A stretch of 7,696 bases of DNA from Candidatus Bathyarchaeum sp. (GCA_003096255.1 PIXS01000275.1:1-7696); one strand, 5' to 3'. Positions 1 through 5,797 are shown, counted from the stretch's first letter. The notes: generated by a model not told the origin, from the sequence alone. Program-made: numbers and translations.

Positions 1-10
1 AATCCGTTCA

Positions 11-26
11 ATACGGTAAATACGGT
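11..26. repeat. Short direct repeat ATACGGT x2 upstream of the surface-protein gene
   Basis: The heptamer ATACGGT occurs at 11-17 and again at 20-26, nine bases apart, just under one helical turn. It lies about 75-90 bp before the TATA-like box of the gene at 154. It could be a regulator binding site, or it could belong to an element cut off by the window edge. Such a short repeat may also be chance. Confidence 0.25.
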
Positions 27-99
27 TAGAATCTTTTTTTGTCGAATTTTGTTTCCTTCGAAAACTACAATAAAAGTTTGTTCTGGAAAGGAATAACTG

Positions 100-146
100 T
101 TAAATATTTCCCTTAACGAAATGATGGCATAGTTGTTTTGAGAGGT
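100..146 (+). promoter_or_regulatory. TATA-like box and ribosome binding site for the surface-protein gene
   Basis: TTAAATATTT at 100-109 resembles an archaeal TATA box and predicts a transcript start near 130. GAGAGGT at 140-146 is a Shine-Dalgarno sequence. In the GGAGGTG register it leaves six bases before the GTG at 154, the same gap seen for gcvH at 3529. This supports GTG 154 over the in-frame ATG at 178. The promoter is inferred from sequence only. Confidence 0.5.
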
Positions 147-153
147 AAAAACG

Positions 154-822
154 GTGACACTCAAAAAATGGTACGTAATGGCGATGTGCGCCTTCCTTTT
201 AACTCTGGCTTTCTCTGGGGTTGGCAATGCAGCCCCTGCAGAAACACAACCTGTTACTCCCCTAAACTATGGGGGTCTAAAAATTGAAATCACTGCTCCT
301 GTTCAAGCCCGTCCCGGAGAAAACATAACTGTCACTGTGAAAACAAGTGCATCTGATGTACAGCAGATTCACATCAACTCCATTACCCTAGAACTCTATG
401 GCATAGTAAACGTCACAGACAGAGTCACCTTGGCTGAAATCGATCATCTAGAAAACGTTGACCTGTCTATTCATGCAACCGACTATACCGTAACAATACC
501 TGATGACATTGCTCCAGGGTTAACTTATGGAGAAGTGAGCTGTAACTGGAAAGCGCTGGGGGTATCATTCGAGATTCTATCCTCTGGATTTGTTTTAACG
601 TATATAGAAGATGTAGAGTTAGAGCAGCTTCAATTAGAATATGATGAACTATGTGCCACCCACGAATCTATCCTCGAAGAATACAACCAATTGAAATCCG
701 AAACAGGCGGAGACTCCGATTCTACCCGAACTCTGATGTGGGTCTTCATTGTCACAACCATTGTTGCCAGCGCAACAGTTGTTGTTATGCTACTGAGAAA
801 ACCCAAAAAGGTCTGGGTCTAG
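154..822 (+). CDS. Predicted surface protein: signal peptide, beta-sandwich-like domain, coiled coil, C-terminal membrane anchor
   Basis: I do not recognise a named family. The 222-residue protein starts at GTG with a good ribosome binding site. Residues 1-26 form a signal peptide (Lys-Lys, hydrophobic core, cleavage near GNA/AP). Residues 40-150 are rich in beta-strand patterns such as RPGENITVTVK, typical of immunoglobulin-like or CARDB-like extracellular domains. Sequons are present at N57 (NIT) and N86 (NVT). Residues 152-184 are Leu/Glu-rich and probably a coiled coil. A membrane helix at about 195-214 is followed by a basic tail (RKPKK). The expected topology is outside N-terminus, one helix, short cytoplasmic tail. 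A role in adhesion, envelope structure or sensing is possible but not shown. It converges on the radical SAM gene, overlapping it by four bases, and nothing links it functionally to the lipoate genes. Confidence 0.85.
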   Translation: MTLKKWYVMAMCAFLLTLAFSGVGNAAPAETQPVTPLNYGGLKIEITAPVQARPGENITVTVKTSASDVQQIHINSITLELYGIVNVTDRVTLAEIDHLENVDLSIHATDYTVTIPDDIAPGLTYGEVSCNWKALGVSFEILSSGFVLTYIEDVELEQLQLEYDELCATHESILEEYNQLKSETGGDSDSTRTLMWVFIVTTIVASATVVVMLLRKPKKVWV

Positions 823-1820
823 AACCCCAAAATCCTTTTTACTTCCTCAATTTCTTCGGGCAGCAACTTCCTTGGATAATTATAGAGTGGACCCCCTGGT
901 CTCTCGTTATAGTATGGTCTATTACATCCTGGGCACCCAGAAGTTAGAAACGGCTCGCCCCTGTCTATTGCTTCAAGCACAACTTCTTTAGATGCTCCAA
1001 ATCCTGTGAGGCAGCCGCCGCTGTCGAATTTCAGGTCTTCAAATCGGCTTTGTTTGTGGGTTAAGAGATAATGGGCAAGCTGAATCCTACGGTAACTGCT
1101 TAGGGAAGGCGGGGAACTGTTTTCTAGAGCGGTTCCTGGAATTGGCGTGAAGGCAAACAGTCCTGGATAAACTCCAGAGTCGATGCACCATTGAATAGTT
1201 TGGCAAATCTCCTTCTCGGTCTCTCCCAAACCCACAATAAGGTGTGTACTAACAGAAGCTTCTCCGAATACTTCAACTGCTTCATTCAAAGCCTTGCGCT
1301 GTCTCTCCCAAAGGTAAGGTCCACCGACTTTCTTCCCTTTAATCCTATCAAAGATTTCTTCTGTGGCAGCATCCAAAGCAACACTTACCCTGTTAACGCC
1401 AGCATCTGACCATCTTCTCATTTTCTGCTTGTCTAATGGTTTACATGAAACGGAAATGGGCACCGCGACTTTAGCCCTGATTTCCTTAACCAACAACAGA
1501 ACGTCATCGAAGGCTTCGGGATAATTCAATGATTGAATACAAACCCGCCTCAATGCACCACTTTTTACAGCAGTTCCTAAGCTGTCAACTACCTGTCTTG
1601 TAGGGAACTGGGGCCAAGTGACTCTGGAGAGCCTGTCTGCTCTTCCTCTGCTCTCTCTGGCTTGGGGGCAGAAACTGCAGTTGGCAGAGCACTTTTTGTT
1701 TCGGCACATGAGGAGGTACGCAGTTGTGGGTTTAGCGTTTAGCCTGCCTTTTAGCAAACCAAGGACTATGGCTGAGCCCATGGAAACCCGGACTCTTTCA
1801 GGAAAGCATGATGTACTCAT
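819..1820 (-). CDS. Radical SAM protein, biotin-synthase-like (COG2516 type); probable partner in the two-protein archaeal lipoyl synthase LipS1/LipS2
   Basis: The 333-residue protein carries the radical SAM motif C44-x3-C48-x2-C51 (CSANCSFCPQ), which binds the [4Fe-4S] cluster that cleaves S-adenosylmethionine. Further cysteines at C39, C270, C296 and C299 (SGCPGCNRPYYNERPGG) could bind an auxiliary cluster acting as sulfur donor. The layout matches the biotin synthase-related COG2516 family. In Thermococcus kodakarensis, two proteins once annotated as biotin synthases (TK2109 and TK2248) were shown together to be a non-LipA lipoyl synthase, inserting sulfur at C6 and C8 of a protein-bound octanoyl group. 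The second partner type is the divergent neighbour, and the H-protein substrate lies 1.7 kb away, so this role is well supported by context. I cannot tell from sequence which partner is numbered S1 or S2, so no symbol is given. True biotin synthase is less likely. ATG 1820 has GGTG seven bases upstream. The gene ends inside CTAG shared with the converging gene. Confidence 0.82.
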   Translation of the reverse strand: MSTSCFPERVRVSMGSAIVLGLLKGRLNAKPTTAYLLMCRNKKCSANCSFCPQARESRGRADRLSRVTWPQFPTRQVVDSLGTAVKSGALRRVCIQSLNYPEAFDDVLLLVKEIRAKVAVPISVSCKPLDKQKMRRWSDAGVNRVSVALDAATEEIFDRIKGKKVGGPYLWERQRKALNEAVEVFGEASVSTHLIVGLGETEKEICQTIQWCIDSGVYPGLFAFTPIPGTALENSSPPSLSSYRRIQLAHYLLTHKQSRFEDLKFDSGGCLTGFGASKEVVLEAIDRGEPFLTSGCPGCNRPYYNERPGGPLYNYPRKLLPEEIEEVKRILGF

Positions 1821-1975
1821 TTTGAGGCACCGGACATTTCTGAAATCTGCATTGTAGTAATTCGATGCCCATATTTATCTCTACCAAAAATGCTGCAAGA
1901 GGCAATTATTGTCTGTCGATATCCTTACTTTAATTTCAAAAGTTTTTTAGAAGCCCCATGCGATGGTAAACCTGT
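1821..1975. promoter_or_regulatory. Divergent promoter region between the two radical SAM genes
   Basis: This 155-bp gap serves both genes. On the minus strand, AGATAAATAT (1871-1880) is a good TATA-like box about 50 bp before ATG 1820, predicting a leader of 25-30 nt. On the plus strand the likely box is the ACTTTAATTTC stretch (about 1927-1938), with GATGGT at 1962-1967 as a weak ribosome binding site. The T-run at 1943-1949 is an alternative that would make the mRNA nearly leaderless. A shared region would allow joint control of the two lipoyl synthase partners. Confidence 0.5.
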
Positions 1976-2965
1976 ATGTCACACCTTGACGCTGAGACCG
2001 TATGGCAGATGCCAAAAAAAGAGCTAGTTTCGTTAATTGAGAGAGGAGATTTTCCTAACCTAACAAGGAAGATTCGGTTCTATGCTCCCAGCTTTGTCTA
2101 CTACAAAAACAAATATTTTCGTTCATCTCACGACTCTTTTCCCTCAATCTCAATTACGGGTTCCTCCTGCGCACTGAAATGCCAACATTGCAACGGCAAA
2201 GTGTTAGAAACCATGGTTTCTGCTCCTAGTCCACAGGAACTCTTTGACGTCTGTGCAAAACTGAAAAAGGATGGAGCAGCTGGCTGCCTAATAAGTGGAG
2301 GATGCCTTCCAGACGGCTCCGTGCCCCTTGACAGGTTCGTGGACGTCATTGCCAAAATAAAAAAGAATCTGGGTCTAACCGTCATAGTTCACACGGGAGT
2401 AATCGACTTCTCGACCGCGAAACGGTTAAAGGATACTGGAGTTGACGCTGCATTAATCGACATAATTGGCTCTGACGAAACAATCCGCGAAGTGTACCAC
2501 CTCGACGTCAAAGTCGACGACTATGACCGCTCTTTACGGGCTTTTCATGAAGTTGGAATCCCCTTTGTTCCACATGTGCTGGCGGGGCTACATCACGGGG
2601 AACTGAAAGGCGAACTTGATGCACTGAAAATGATCGCAAAATATTCGCCTTCTGCAGTCATAACAATAGCTTTCATGCCAATCCGCGGAACCCCCATGGA
2701 AACGGTGACTCCACCAGAACCTGAAGACGTAGCAAAGGTTTTGGTTACTTCCAAGTTGTTGATGCCAAACATTCCGACTGTTTTGGGGTGCATGAGACCA
2801 AAAGGCGATCATAGAAAAAGAACCGACATGCTTGCCGTTAAGGCTGGAGTAAACGGTATAGCCTTTCCCGTTGAGGAAGCTGTCCGATTGGCGGAATCAC
2901 TGAATCTGGAAATCTCTTTCTCGTCTCTCTGCTGTTCCCAGATTTTCGAAGACATCCCACTTTGA
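1976..2965 (+). CDS. Radical SAM protein, biotin-synthase-homolog (COG1856 type); probable partner in the two-protein archaeal lipoyl synthase LipS1/LipS2
   Basis: The 329-residue protein has the radical SAM motif C65-x3-C69-x2-C72 (CALKCQHC) after a region typical of COG1856 (FYAPSFVYY, then SISITGSS). A glycine motif with cysteine, SGGC, lies at 108-110. The conserved blocks IDIIGSDETIREVYHLD (162-178), FVPHVLAGLHHGEL (197-210) and GCMRPKGDHR (271-280) follow, with a C-terminal Cys pair at 319-320. C104, C110, C272, C319 and C320 are candidate ligands for an auxiliary iron-sulfur cluster. COG1856 and COG2516 proteins are the two archaeal biotin-synthase homologues I associate with the LipS1/LipS2 reaction, and here they are adjacent and divergent beside gcvH. 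The paired role is strong; the S1 versus S2 number is not assigned. The ATG 18 bases upstream (1958) is in frame but is followed by a stop, so 1976 is the start. The gene ends 10 bp from the converging thioredoxin stop. Confidence 0.82.
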   Translation: MSHLDAETVWQMPKKELVSLIERGDFPNLTRKIRFYAPSFVYYKNKYFRSSHDSFPSISITGSSCALKCQHCNGKVLETMVSAPSPQELFDVCAKLKKDGAAGCLISGGCLPDGSVPLDRFVDVIAKIKKNLGLTVIVHTGVIDFSTAKRLKDTGVDAALIDIIGSDETIREVYHLDVKVDDYDRSLRAFHEVGIPFVPHVLAGLHHGELKGELDALKMIAKYSPSAVITIAFMPIRGTPMETVTPPEPEDVAKVLVTSKLLMPNIPTVLGCMRPKGDHRKRTDMLAVKAGVNGIAFPVEEAVRLAESLNLEISFSSLCCSQIFEDIPL

Positions 2966-2975
2966 TTTCTAGACT

Positions 2976-3368
2976 TTAGCTGATGTACGACAACCTTAAT
3001 GGGGTGCTTTTTTTGCTGCAATCACTGTGTTTTGCGATAGTGAATTCTATTGCCTGAGCCAGGTCTTCTTTTTCAAGTGCTCCAACAACACCATTAATGG
3101 GTCGTCCTCCACAGAAAAACAGGAACGTAGGAGTTCCCATTATGCCATGCTTTGCGGCGAGCTGCTGGTTTTCAGGATTATCTGCAACGTTGATTTTGGT
3201 GAACTTTAGTTTATCTCCATATTCTGCTGCAAGTTCATCATAAACGGGTTTGACTGCTCTGCAATGGGGGCAGTATGGAGACCAAAACTGCACTACAACT
3301 AATTTTTTTTCTTCAAGAATTTGTTCTTTCCAGTCTGCCGCGTTTGCTTCCTTTACATCCACAAACAC
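2976..3368 (-). CDS. Thioredoxin family protein with CPHC active site
   Basis: This 130-residue protein has a complete thioredoxin fold: hydrophobic strand VVVQFW (24-29), active site C33-P-H-C36 after W29-S-P-Y, the strand FTKINVADNPE (56-66) and the cis-proline loop GTPTFLFF (P80). It should act in the cytoplasm as a dithiol/disulfide exchange protein; no signal peptide is present. The His at the third active-site position, as in DsbA, generally makes the disulfide more oxidising than the CGPC of classical thioredoxins, though function cannot be set from this alone. The C-terminus has an extra tail of about 17 residues containing C117. The start is GTG 3368, supported by a strong ribosome binding site (AGAGGTGGAGG, minus strand of 3376-3386). 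It is divergent from gcvH and converges on the radical SAM gene, so it might reduce the lipoyl dithiolane or supply electrons to lipoate assembly. That is inference from location. Confidence 0.92.
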   Translation of the reverse strand: MFVDVKEANAADWKEQILEEKKLVVVQFWSPYCPHCRAVKPVYDELAAEYGDKLKFTKINVADNPENQQLAAKHGIMGTPTFLFFCGGRPINGVVGALEKEDLAQAIEFTIAKHSDCSKKSTPLRLSYIS

Positions 3369-3375
3369 GATGTTT

Positions 3376-3386
3376 CCTCCACCTCT
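3376..3386 (-). promoter_or_regulatory. Strong Shine-Dalgarno of the thioredoxin gene
   Basis: On the minus strand this reads AGAGGTGGAGG, two overlapping matches to the anti-Shine-Dalgarno. GGAGG ends seven bases before GTG 3368. This decides the GTG start, since no ATG follows at a suitable distance. No clear TATA box was found at the right distance; AAAATAACTTATTC (3401-3414) is nearest but would put the transcript start on top of this site. Confidence 0.6.
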
Positions 3387-3478
3387 GTATCCTTTAATGA
3401 GAATAAGTTATTTTCGCTCCCAGAATGCTTCTTTTCTATGTTTTGTCCGTGTCTGTTCTTTTGGTTGACCCGTTATGT

Positions 3479-3522
3479 TTTTAAGATAAACAGGTATCAC
3501 AATACCATAACTGACTGAGGTG
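3479..3522 (+). promoter_or_regulatory. gcvH promoter (TATA-like box) and Shine-Dalgarno
   Basis: TTTTAAGATA (about 3479-3488) is a TATA-like box predicting a transcript start near 3509. GAGGTG at 3517-3522 is the ribosome binding site, six bases before ATG 3529. The GTG at 3520 is in frame but lies inside this site, so it is unlikely to be the start. Confidence 0.55.
3493..3506. promoter_or_regulatory. Perfect inverted repeat GGTAT-CACA-ATACC between the gcvH TATA box and its start
   Basis: GGTAT (3493-3497) and ATACC (3502-3506) form a perfect dyad with a four-base spacer, between the TATA-like box and the predicted transcript start. Archaeal repressors often bind at this position. The octamer AGGTATCA (3492-3499) recurs at 4309-4316, upstream of the flavoprotein gene, which may hint at a shared regulator. 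Five-base arms can arise by chance. Confidence 0.35.
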
Positions 3523-3528
3523 AAAAAT

Positions 3529-3945
3529 ATGGTCAAAGTAGAAGACTTTGAAGTGCCTGAAAACCTGTATTACCACAAAGAATACCTCTGGGCCAAAGTT
3601 GAAGGTGACAAAGTAAAAGTTGGAATGATCGATTTTGCCCAAAAACAGCTCAATGACATAGTGTATGTTGAACTTCCCAGCGCAGGAGACGAAATAACAC
3701 AAAATGAACCCTTCGGAACATTAGAATCCGTGAAAGCAGTTTCAGACCTTATTGCCCCCATAAGCGGCACAATTGAATCAGTAAACGAAGAACTTGAATC
3801 CAAACCTGAATTACTCAACGAAGACCCCTATGGCGAGGGATGGCTTCTAATCGTAGCCCCAACAAACTTGGATGCAGATTTGAAAAACATCCTAGACTTC
3901 GATGCGGCTGTGGCGTGGCACAAAGAACTCGCACAAGAAGGTTAA
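3529..3945 (+). CDS. gcvH: Glycine cleavage system H protein (lipoyl carrier)
   Basis: From ATG 3529 the protein has 138 residues, about normal for H proteins. The hallmark lipoylation loop GTLESVKAVSDL places the acceptor lysine at K69. Upstream lie the typical HKEYLWAKVEGDKVKVG (16-32) and AQKQLNDIVYVELP (37-50) segments, and downstream PISGTIESVNEEL and the GEGWLL segment. In the glycine cleavage system the lipoyl arm carries the aminomethyl group from P to T protein and is reoxidised by L protein. GcvP, GcvT and a canonical L protein are absent from the window. An alternative is a lipoate-binding protein serving another complex, as GcvH-like LbpA does in sulfur oxidation, but no shdr genes are seen. 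It sits beside both probable LipS genes, which would modify K69 after octanoylation. The GTG at 3520 would add three residues but lies within the Shine-Dalgarno. Confidence 0.95.
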   Translation: MVKVEDFEVPENLYYHKEYLWAKVEGDKVKVGMIDFAQKQLNDIVYVELPSAGDEITQNEPFGTLESVKAVSDLIAPISGTIESVNEELESKPELLNEDPYGEGWLLIVAPTNLDADLKNILDFDAAVAWHKELAQEG

Positions 3946-3963
3946 ACGGGCTACAGATACTTA

Positions 3964-3996
3964 CCTTAACGTTTTTCTCAGGAAAACATGTTAAGG
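3964..3996 (+). terminator. Long hairpin downstream of gcvH (terminator or RNA element)
   Basis: CCTTAAC (3964-3970) pairs perfectly with GTTAAGG (3990-3996). Inside, GTTTTTC (3971-3977) pairs with GGAAAAC (3981-3987) with one G-T wobble, leaving a TCA triloop and a two-base AT bulge. This is a stem of about 14 pairs starting 18 bp after the gcvH stop. No T-run follows, so it may be a 3'-end stabilising or processing structure, or a DNA operator, as much as a terminator. Confidence 0.45.
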
Positions 3997-4039
3997 TTCT
4001 CATCATAAGGTTAGCCCCAACACTTTTTTCACTAAAAGA

Positions 4040-4072
4040 TTTTTTATCTAGGAACATACAATTAGTGTATAC
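4040..4072 (+). promoter_or_regulatory. Promoter and possible operator of the small winged-helix gene
   Basis: TTTTTTATCT (about 4040-4049) is a TATA-like box predicting a transcript start near 4070. An inverted repeat, ATACA (4056-4060) and TGTAT (4066-4070) with a five-base spacer, overlaps that start, and the hexamer palindrome GTATAC lies at 4067-4072. A dyad here suits autorepression by the encoded DNA-binding protein. This is inferred from position. Confidence 0.35.
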
Positions 4073-4094
4073 AACAATCAGGCTGGAATCAATA

Positions 4095-4277
4095 ATGGCA
4101 AAGATCCATAATGATATAAAGAAATTACTTGCGGAAAAGCCCTTGACCCTCGTTGAAATCGCAGAAACGCTTGAAAAATCTGAAAAAAAAGTATACAATG
4201 CTCTAAAGAAACTTTTCAGCGACGGCGCTATCGACAGCGACCCAAAAACTCGCACATACTCTCTTACAAAGAAGTAA
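4095..4277 (+). CDS. Small winged helix-turn-helix DNA-binding protein
   Basis: This 60-residue protein is essentially one winged-helix domain. The first helix is DIKKLLAEKP (7-16). A helix-turn-helix follows with LTLVEIAETLEKS (17-29) and the recognition helix EKKVYNALKKLFSDG (30-44). The wing is formed by IDSDPKTRTYSLTKK (46-60). The pattern resembles the DNA-binding domains of MarR, ArsR and TrmB-type archaeal regulators but lacks any sensor domain. It has Lys-rich ends and no cysteine for metal or redox sensing. The open frame extends upstream into gcvH, but ATG 4095 is the first plausible start and gives an intact domain. No clear ribosome binding site is visible. Lying between gcvH and the flavoprotein gene, both with inverted repeats near their promoters, it is a candidate local regulator. 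It could also act elsewhere. Confidence 0.8.
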   Translation: MAKIHNDIKKLLAEKPLTLVEIAETLEKSEKKVYNALKKLFSDGAIDSDPKTRTYSLTKK

Positions 4278-4301
4278 AAATAGCACTTTTCGGATCATTT
4301 T

Positions 4302-4349
4302 TTGTTCAAGGTATCAAGTGAGAACAAGATTAATATGGAAACCTGTTCT
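4302..4349 (+). promoter_or_regulatory. Flavoprotein promoter with three TGTTC/GAACA half-sites
   Basis: The half-site TGTTC occurs at 4303-4307, as its complement GAACA at 4322-4326, and again as TGTTC at 4344-4348. The first two form the dyad TTGTTC (4302-4307) and GAACAA (4322-4327); the second and third form AGAACA (4321-4326) and TGTTCT (4344-4349). The TATA-like TTAATATGG (4330-4338) sits between the last two. This is an operator-like arrangement, with the wHTH product of the preceding gene as an obvious candidate binder. GAACA also occurs at 4052-4056, ahead of that gene. Confidence 0.4.
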
Positions 4350-4377
4350 TTATCTGACAGCCAAGGTTGAGATGTAA

Positions 4378-5721
4378 ATGACGCGAAAAATAGTTATTAT
4401 TGGCGCTCACGCTGCAGGTCTTGATGCAGCTTCTGCAGCTAGGAAAACCGATAGAACCGCAGAAATTACTCTAATAACAAAAGAAGATAAAGCGGCATAC
4501 TCCCGTTGTGGTCTCCCCTTTGTTTTGGGTGGACACATTAAAACTTTTGATGATTTGGTAGTTTTTCCTGACAGGTTCTATAAAATGATGAAACTGAATC
4601 TTCTACTTGAGACCACCGTAACAAATGTTGATGCGGAAGCAAAAACAGTTGATATAGTGGATAAGAGCGGAAAGAAAGAAACTCTCTCATATGACAGTTT
4701 AATTATAGCCACAGGCGCTGACCCCTTCATGCCCCCCATAAAGGGACGCGACAAGAAGGGAGTGTTTGCTGTTCGAACCATAGATGATGGCAAACAAATC
4801 AACAAAGCAATAGAATCAGCAAAATCGGCAGTAATCATCGGCGCTGGACTTATTGGTCTTGAAGTTGCCGTAGCCTGCCTTGAGCGTGGACTAAAAACTA
4901 CTGTTGTTGAATTTCTGCCATACGTTCTTCCTGTGCTGCTGGACAAGGCAATGGCTGATCAGGTCCAGAAAGCCCTTGAAGAGAAAGGATTGAACATTAT
5001 CGTCGGAAAAGGCGCAGAAGAGTTCCTTGGAGACGACAAAGTCACAGGCGTCAAAGTTGCAGGAGAAGTAATTCCCGCGGATGTGGTTGTTGTAGCCACT
5101 GGAGTAAGAGCAAACCTTGAACTGGCAAAAAATGCTGGTGTAGCACTTGGAAGACAAGGCATAAAAACCAACGTGCGAATGGAAACCAACATCAAGGACG
5201 TTTACGCGGTTGGAGACTGCGCCGAATCAATATACCTTATTACCCATAGACCCATGATGAGCCAGCTTGGAACCACCGCTGTAAGACAAGCCAAAGTTGC
5301 AGGTATCAACGCTGCTGGAGGCTACTCAACATTCAATGGTGCATTAGGTTCATGGATTACACGACTGTTTTCCACTGAAGTCGGAGGAACAGGACTCACA
5401 GAATTCATGGCTAAACGCTCAGGATTGGAGCCTGTTTCAGCAACCATCACTTCGAAAACAAGAGCTGACTATTTCCCCGGAGCATTACCTATCAGAGTCA
5501 AACTCGTTGCAGACAAAGAAACAGGAAAACTAATTGGCGGTCAAGTAATGGGCGGCGAAGAAGTAACCCAACGCATCAACGTTCTAACCTTTGCAATACT
5601 GAACGAAATGACTATCCAAGAGTTTGCGAAAGCCGAAACCTGCTATGCGCCTCCAGTGTCAGAAACTTGGGAGCCCATGGTACTAGCCGCAGAGTTACTT
5701 CTGCGGAAACTCTCTCGCTAA
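4378..5721 (+). CDS. FAD-dependent NAD(P)H pyridine nucleotide-disulfide oxidoreductase, CoA-disulfide reductase/NADH oxidase type
   Basis: The 447-residue protein matches the usual length of the CoA-disulfide reductase, NADH oxidase and NADH peroxidase family. In order: FAD-binding Rossmann motif IIGAHAAGLDAA (7-18, with His where Gly or Val is usual), single redox cysteine C44 in SRCGLPFVLGG (42-52), ATGADP (111-116), NAD-binding GAGLIGLE (155-162) with E178 ending the second strand (favouring NADH), second FAD motif VYAVGDCAE (275-283), and C-terminal dimerisation domain with YAPPVSETWEP (423-433). C44 would cycle through a sulfenic acid or CoA mixed disulfide. There is no CxxxxC pair, so it is not a canonical dihydrolipoamide dehydrogenase, despite the lipoyl protein gene nearby. 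Likely roles are oxygen or peroxide detoxification, CoA-disulfide reduction or polysulfide reduction; sequence alone does not decide. ATG 4378 is preceded by GAGATG at short spacing, a weak ribosome site. A strong hairpin terminator follows. Confidence 0.92.
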   Translation: MTRKIVIIGAHAAGLDAASAARKTDRTAEITLITKEDKAAYSRCGLPFVLGGHIKTFDDLVVFPDRFYKMMKLNLLLETTVTNVDAEAKTVDIVDKSGKKETLSYDSLIIATGADPFMPPIKGRDKKGVFAVRTIDDGKQINKAIESAKSAVIIGAGLIGLEVAVACLERGLKTTVVEFLPYVLPVLLDKAMADQVQKALEEKGLNIIVGKGAEEFLGDDKVTGVKVAGEVIPADVVVVATGVRANLELAKNAGVALGRQGIKTNVRMETNIKDVYAVGDCAESIYLITHRPMMSQLGTTAVRQAKVAGINAAGGYSTFNGALGSWITRLFSTEVGGTGLTEFMAKRSGLEPVSATITSKTRADYFPGALPIRVKLVADKETGKLIGGQVMGGEEVTQRINVLTFAILNEMTIQEFAKAETCYAPPVSETWEPMVLAAELLLRKLSR

Positions 5722-5765
5722 TTCTCCTCTTTTTCCCTCTCTTTGTAGCCAACTTTTGTTGCGTT

Positions 5766-5797
5766 GCTTAGCAAAAAAAGCTAAGCAGTTTTTTTTT
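5766..5797 (+). terminator. Hairpin plus T9 terminator after the flavoprotein gene
   Basis: GCTTAGC (5766-5772) pairs perfectly with GCTAAGC (5780-5786) around a seven-A loop, followed by nine T residues (5789-5797). This resembles a bacterial intrinsic terminator. In archaea the T-run alone can end transcription. The left arm and its upstream flank recur near 6552-6566. Confidence 0.8.

Noticed and set aside
651..947. Open frame of 98 codons overlapping the end of the surface-protein gene
   Set aside because: It is in another frame of the real gene and continues through the antisense of the radical SAM 3' end. Its translation is Arg/Pro/Trp-rich with no domain pattern and it has no ribosome site.
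819..1820. Annotation as a true biotin synthase
   Set aside because: The cysteine arrangement after the radical SAM motif (C270, C296, C299), the presence of a second biotin-synthase-like partner and the neighbouring gcvH fit the archaeal lipoyl synthase pair better. No other biotin gene is nearby.
3520..3528. GTG at 3520 as the gcvH start
   Set aside because: This GTG is part of the GAGGTG Shine-Dalgarno. ATG 3529 has the correct six-base gap and fits the normal H-protein N-terminus.
3840..4094. In-frame upstream extension of the small wHTH gene into gcvH
   Set aside because: The extension overlaps gcvH in another frame and encodes basic, unstructured sequence. The winged-helix domain starts cleanly after ATG 4095, and a promoter lies between.
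4578..4946. Minus-strand open frame of 122 codons inside the flavoprotein gene
   Set aside because: It is antisense to a strongly conserved coding region and its translation is Ser/Thr-rich with no recognisable domain: a shadow frame.
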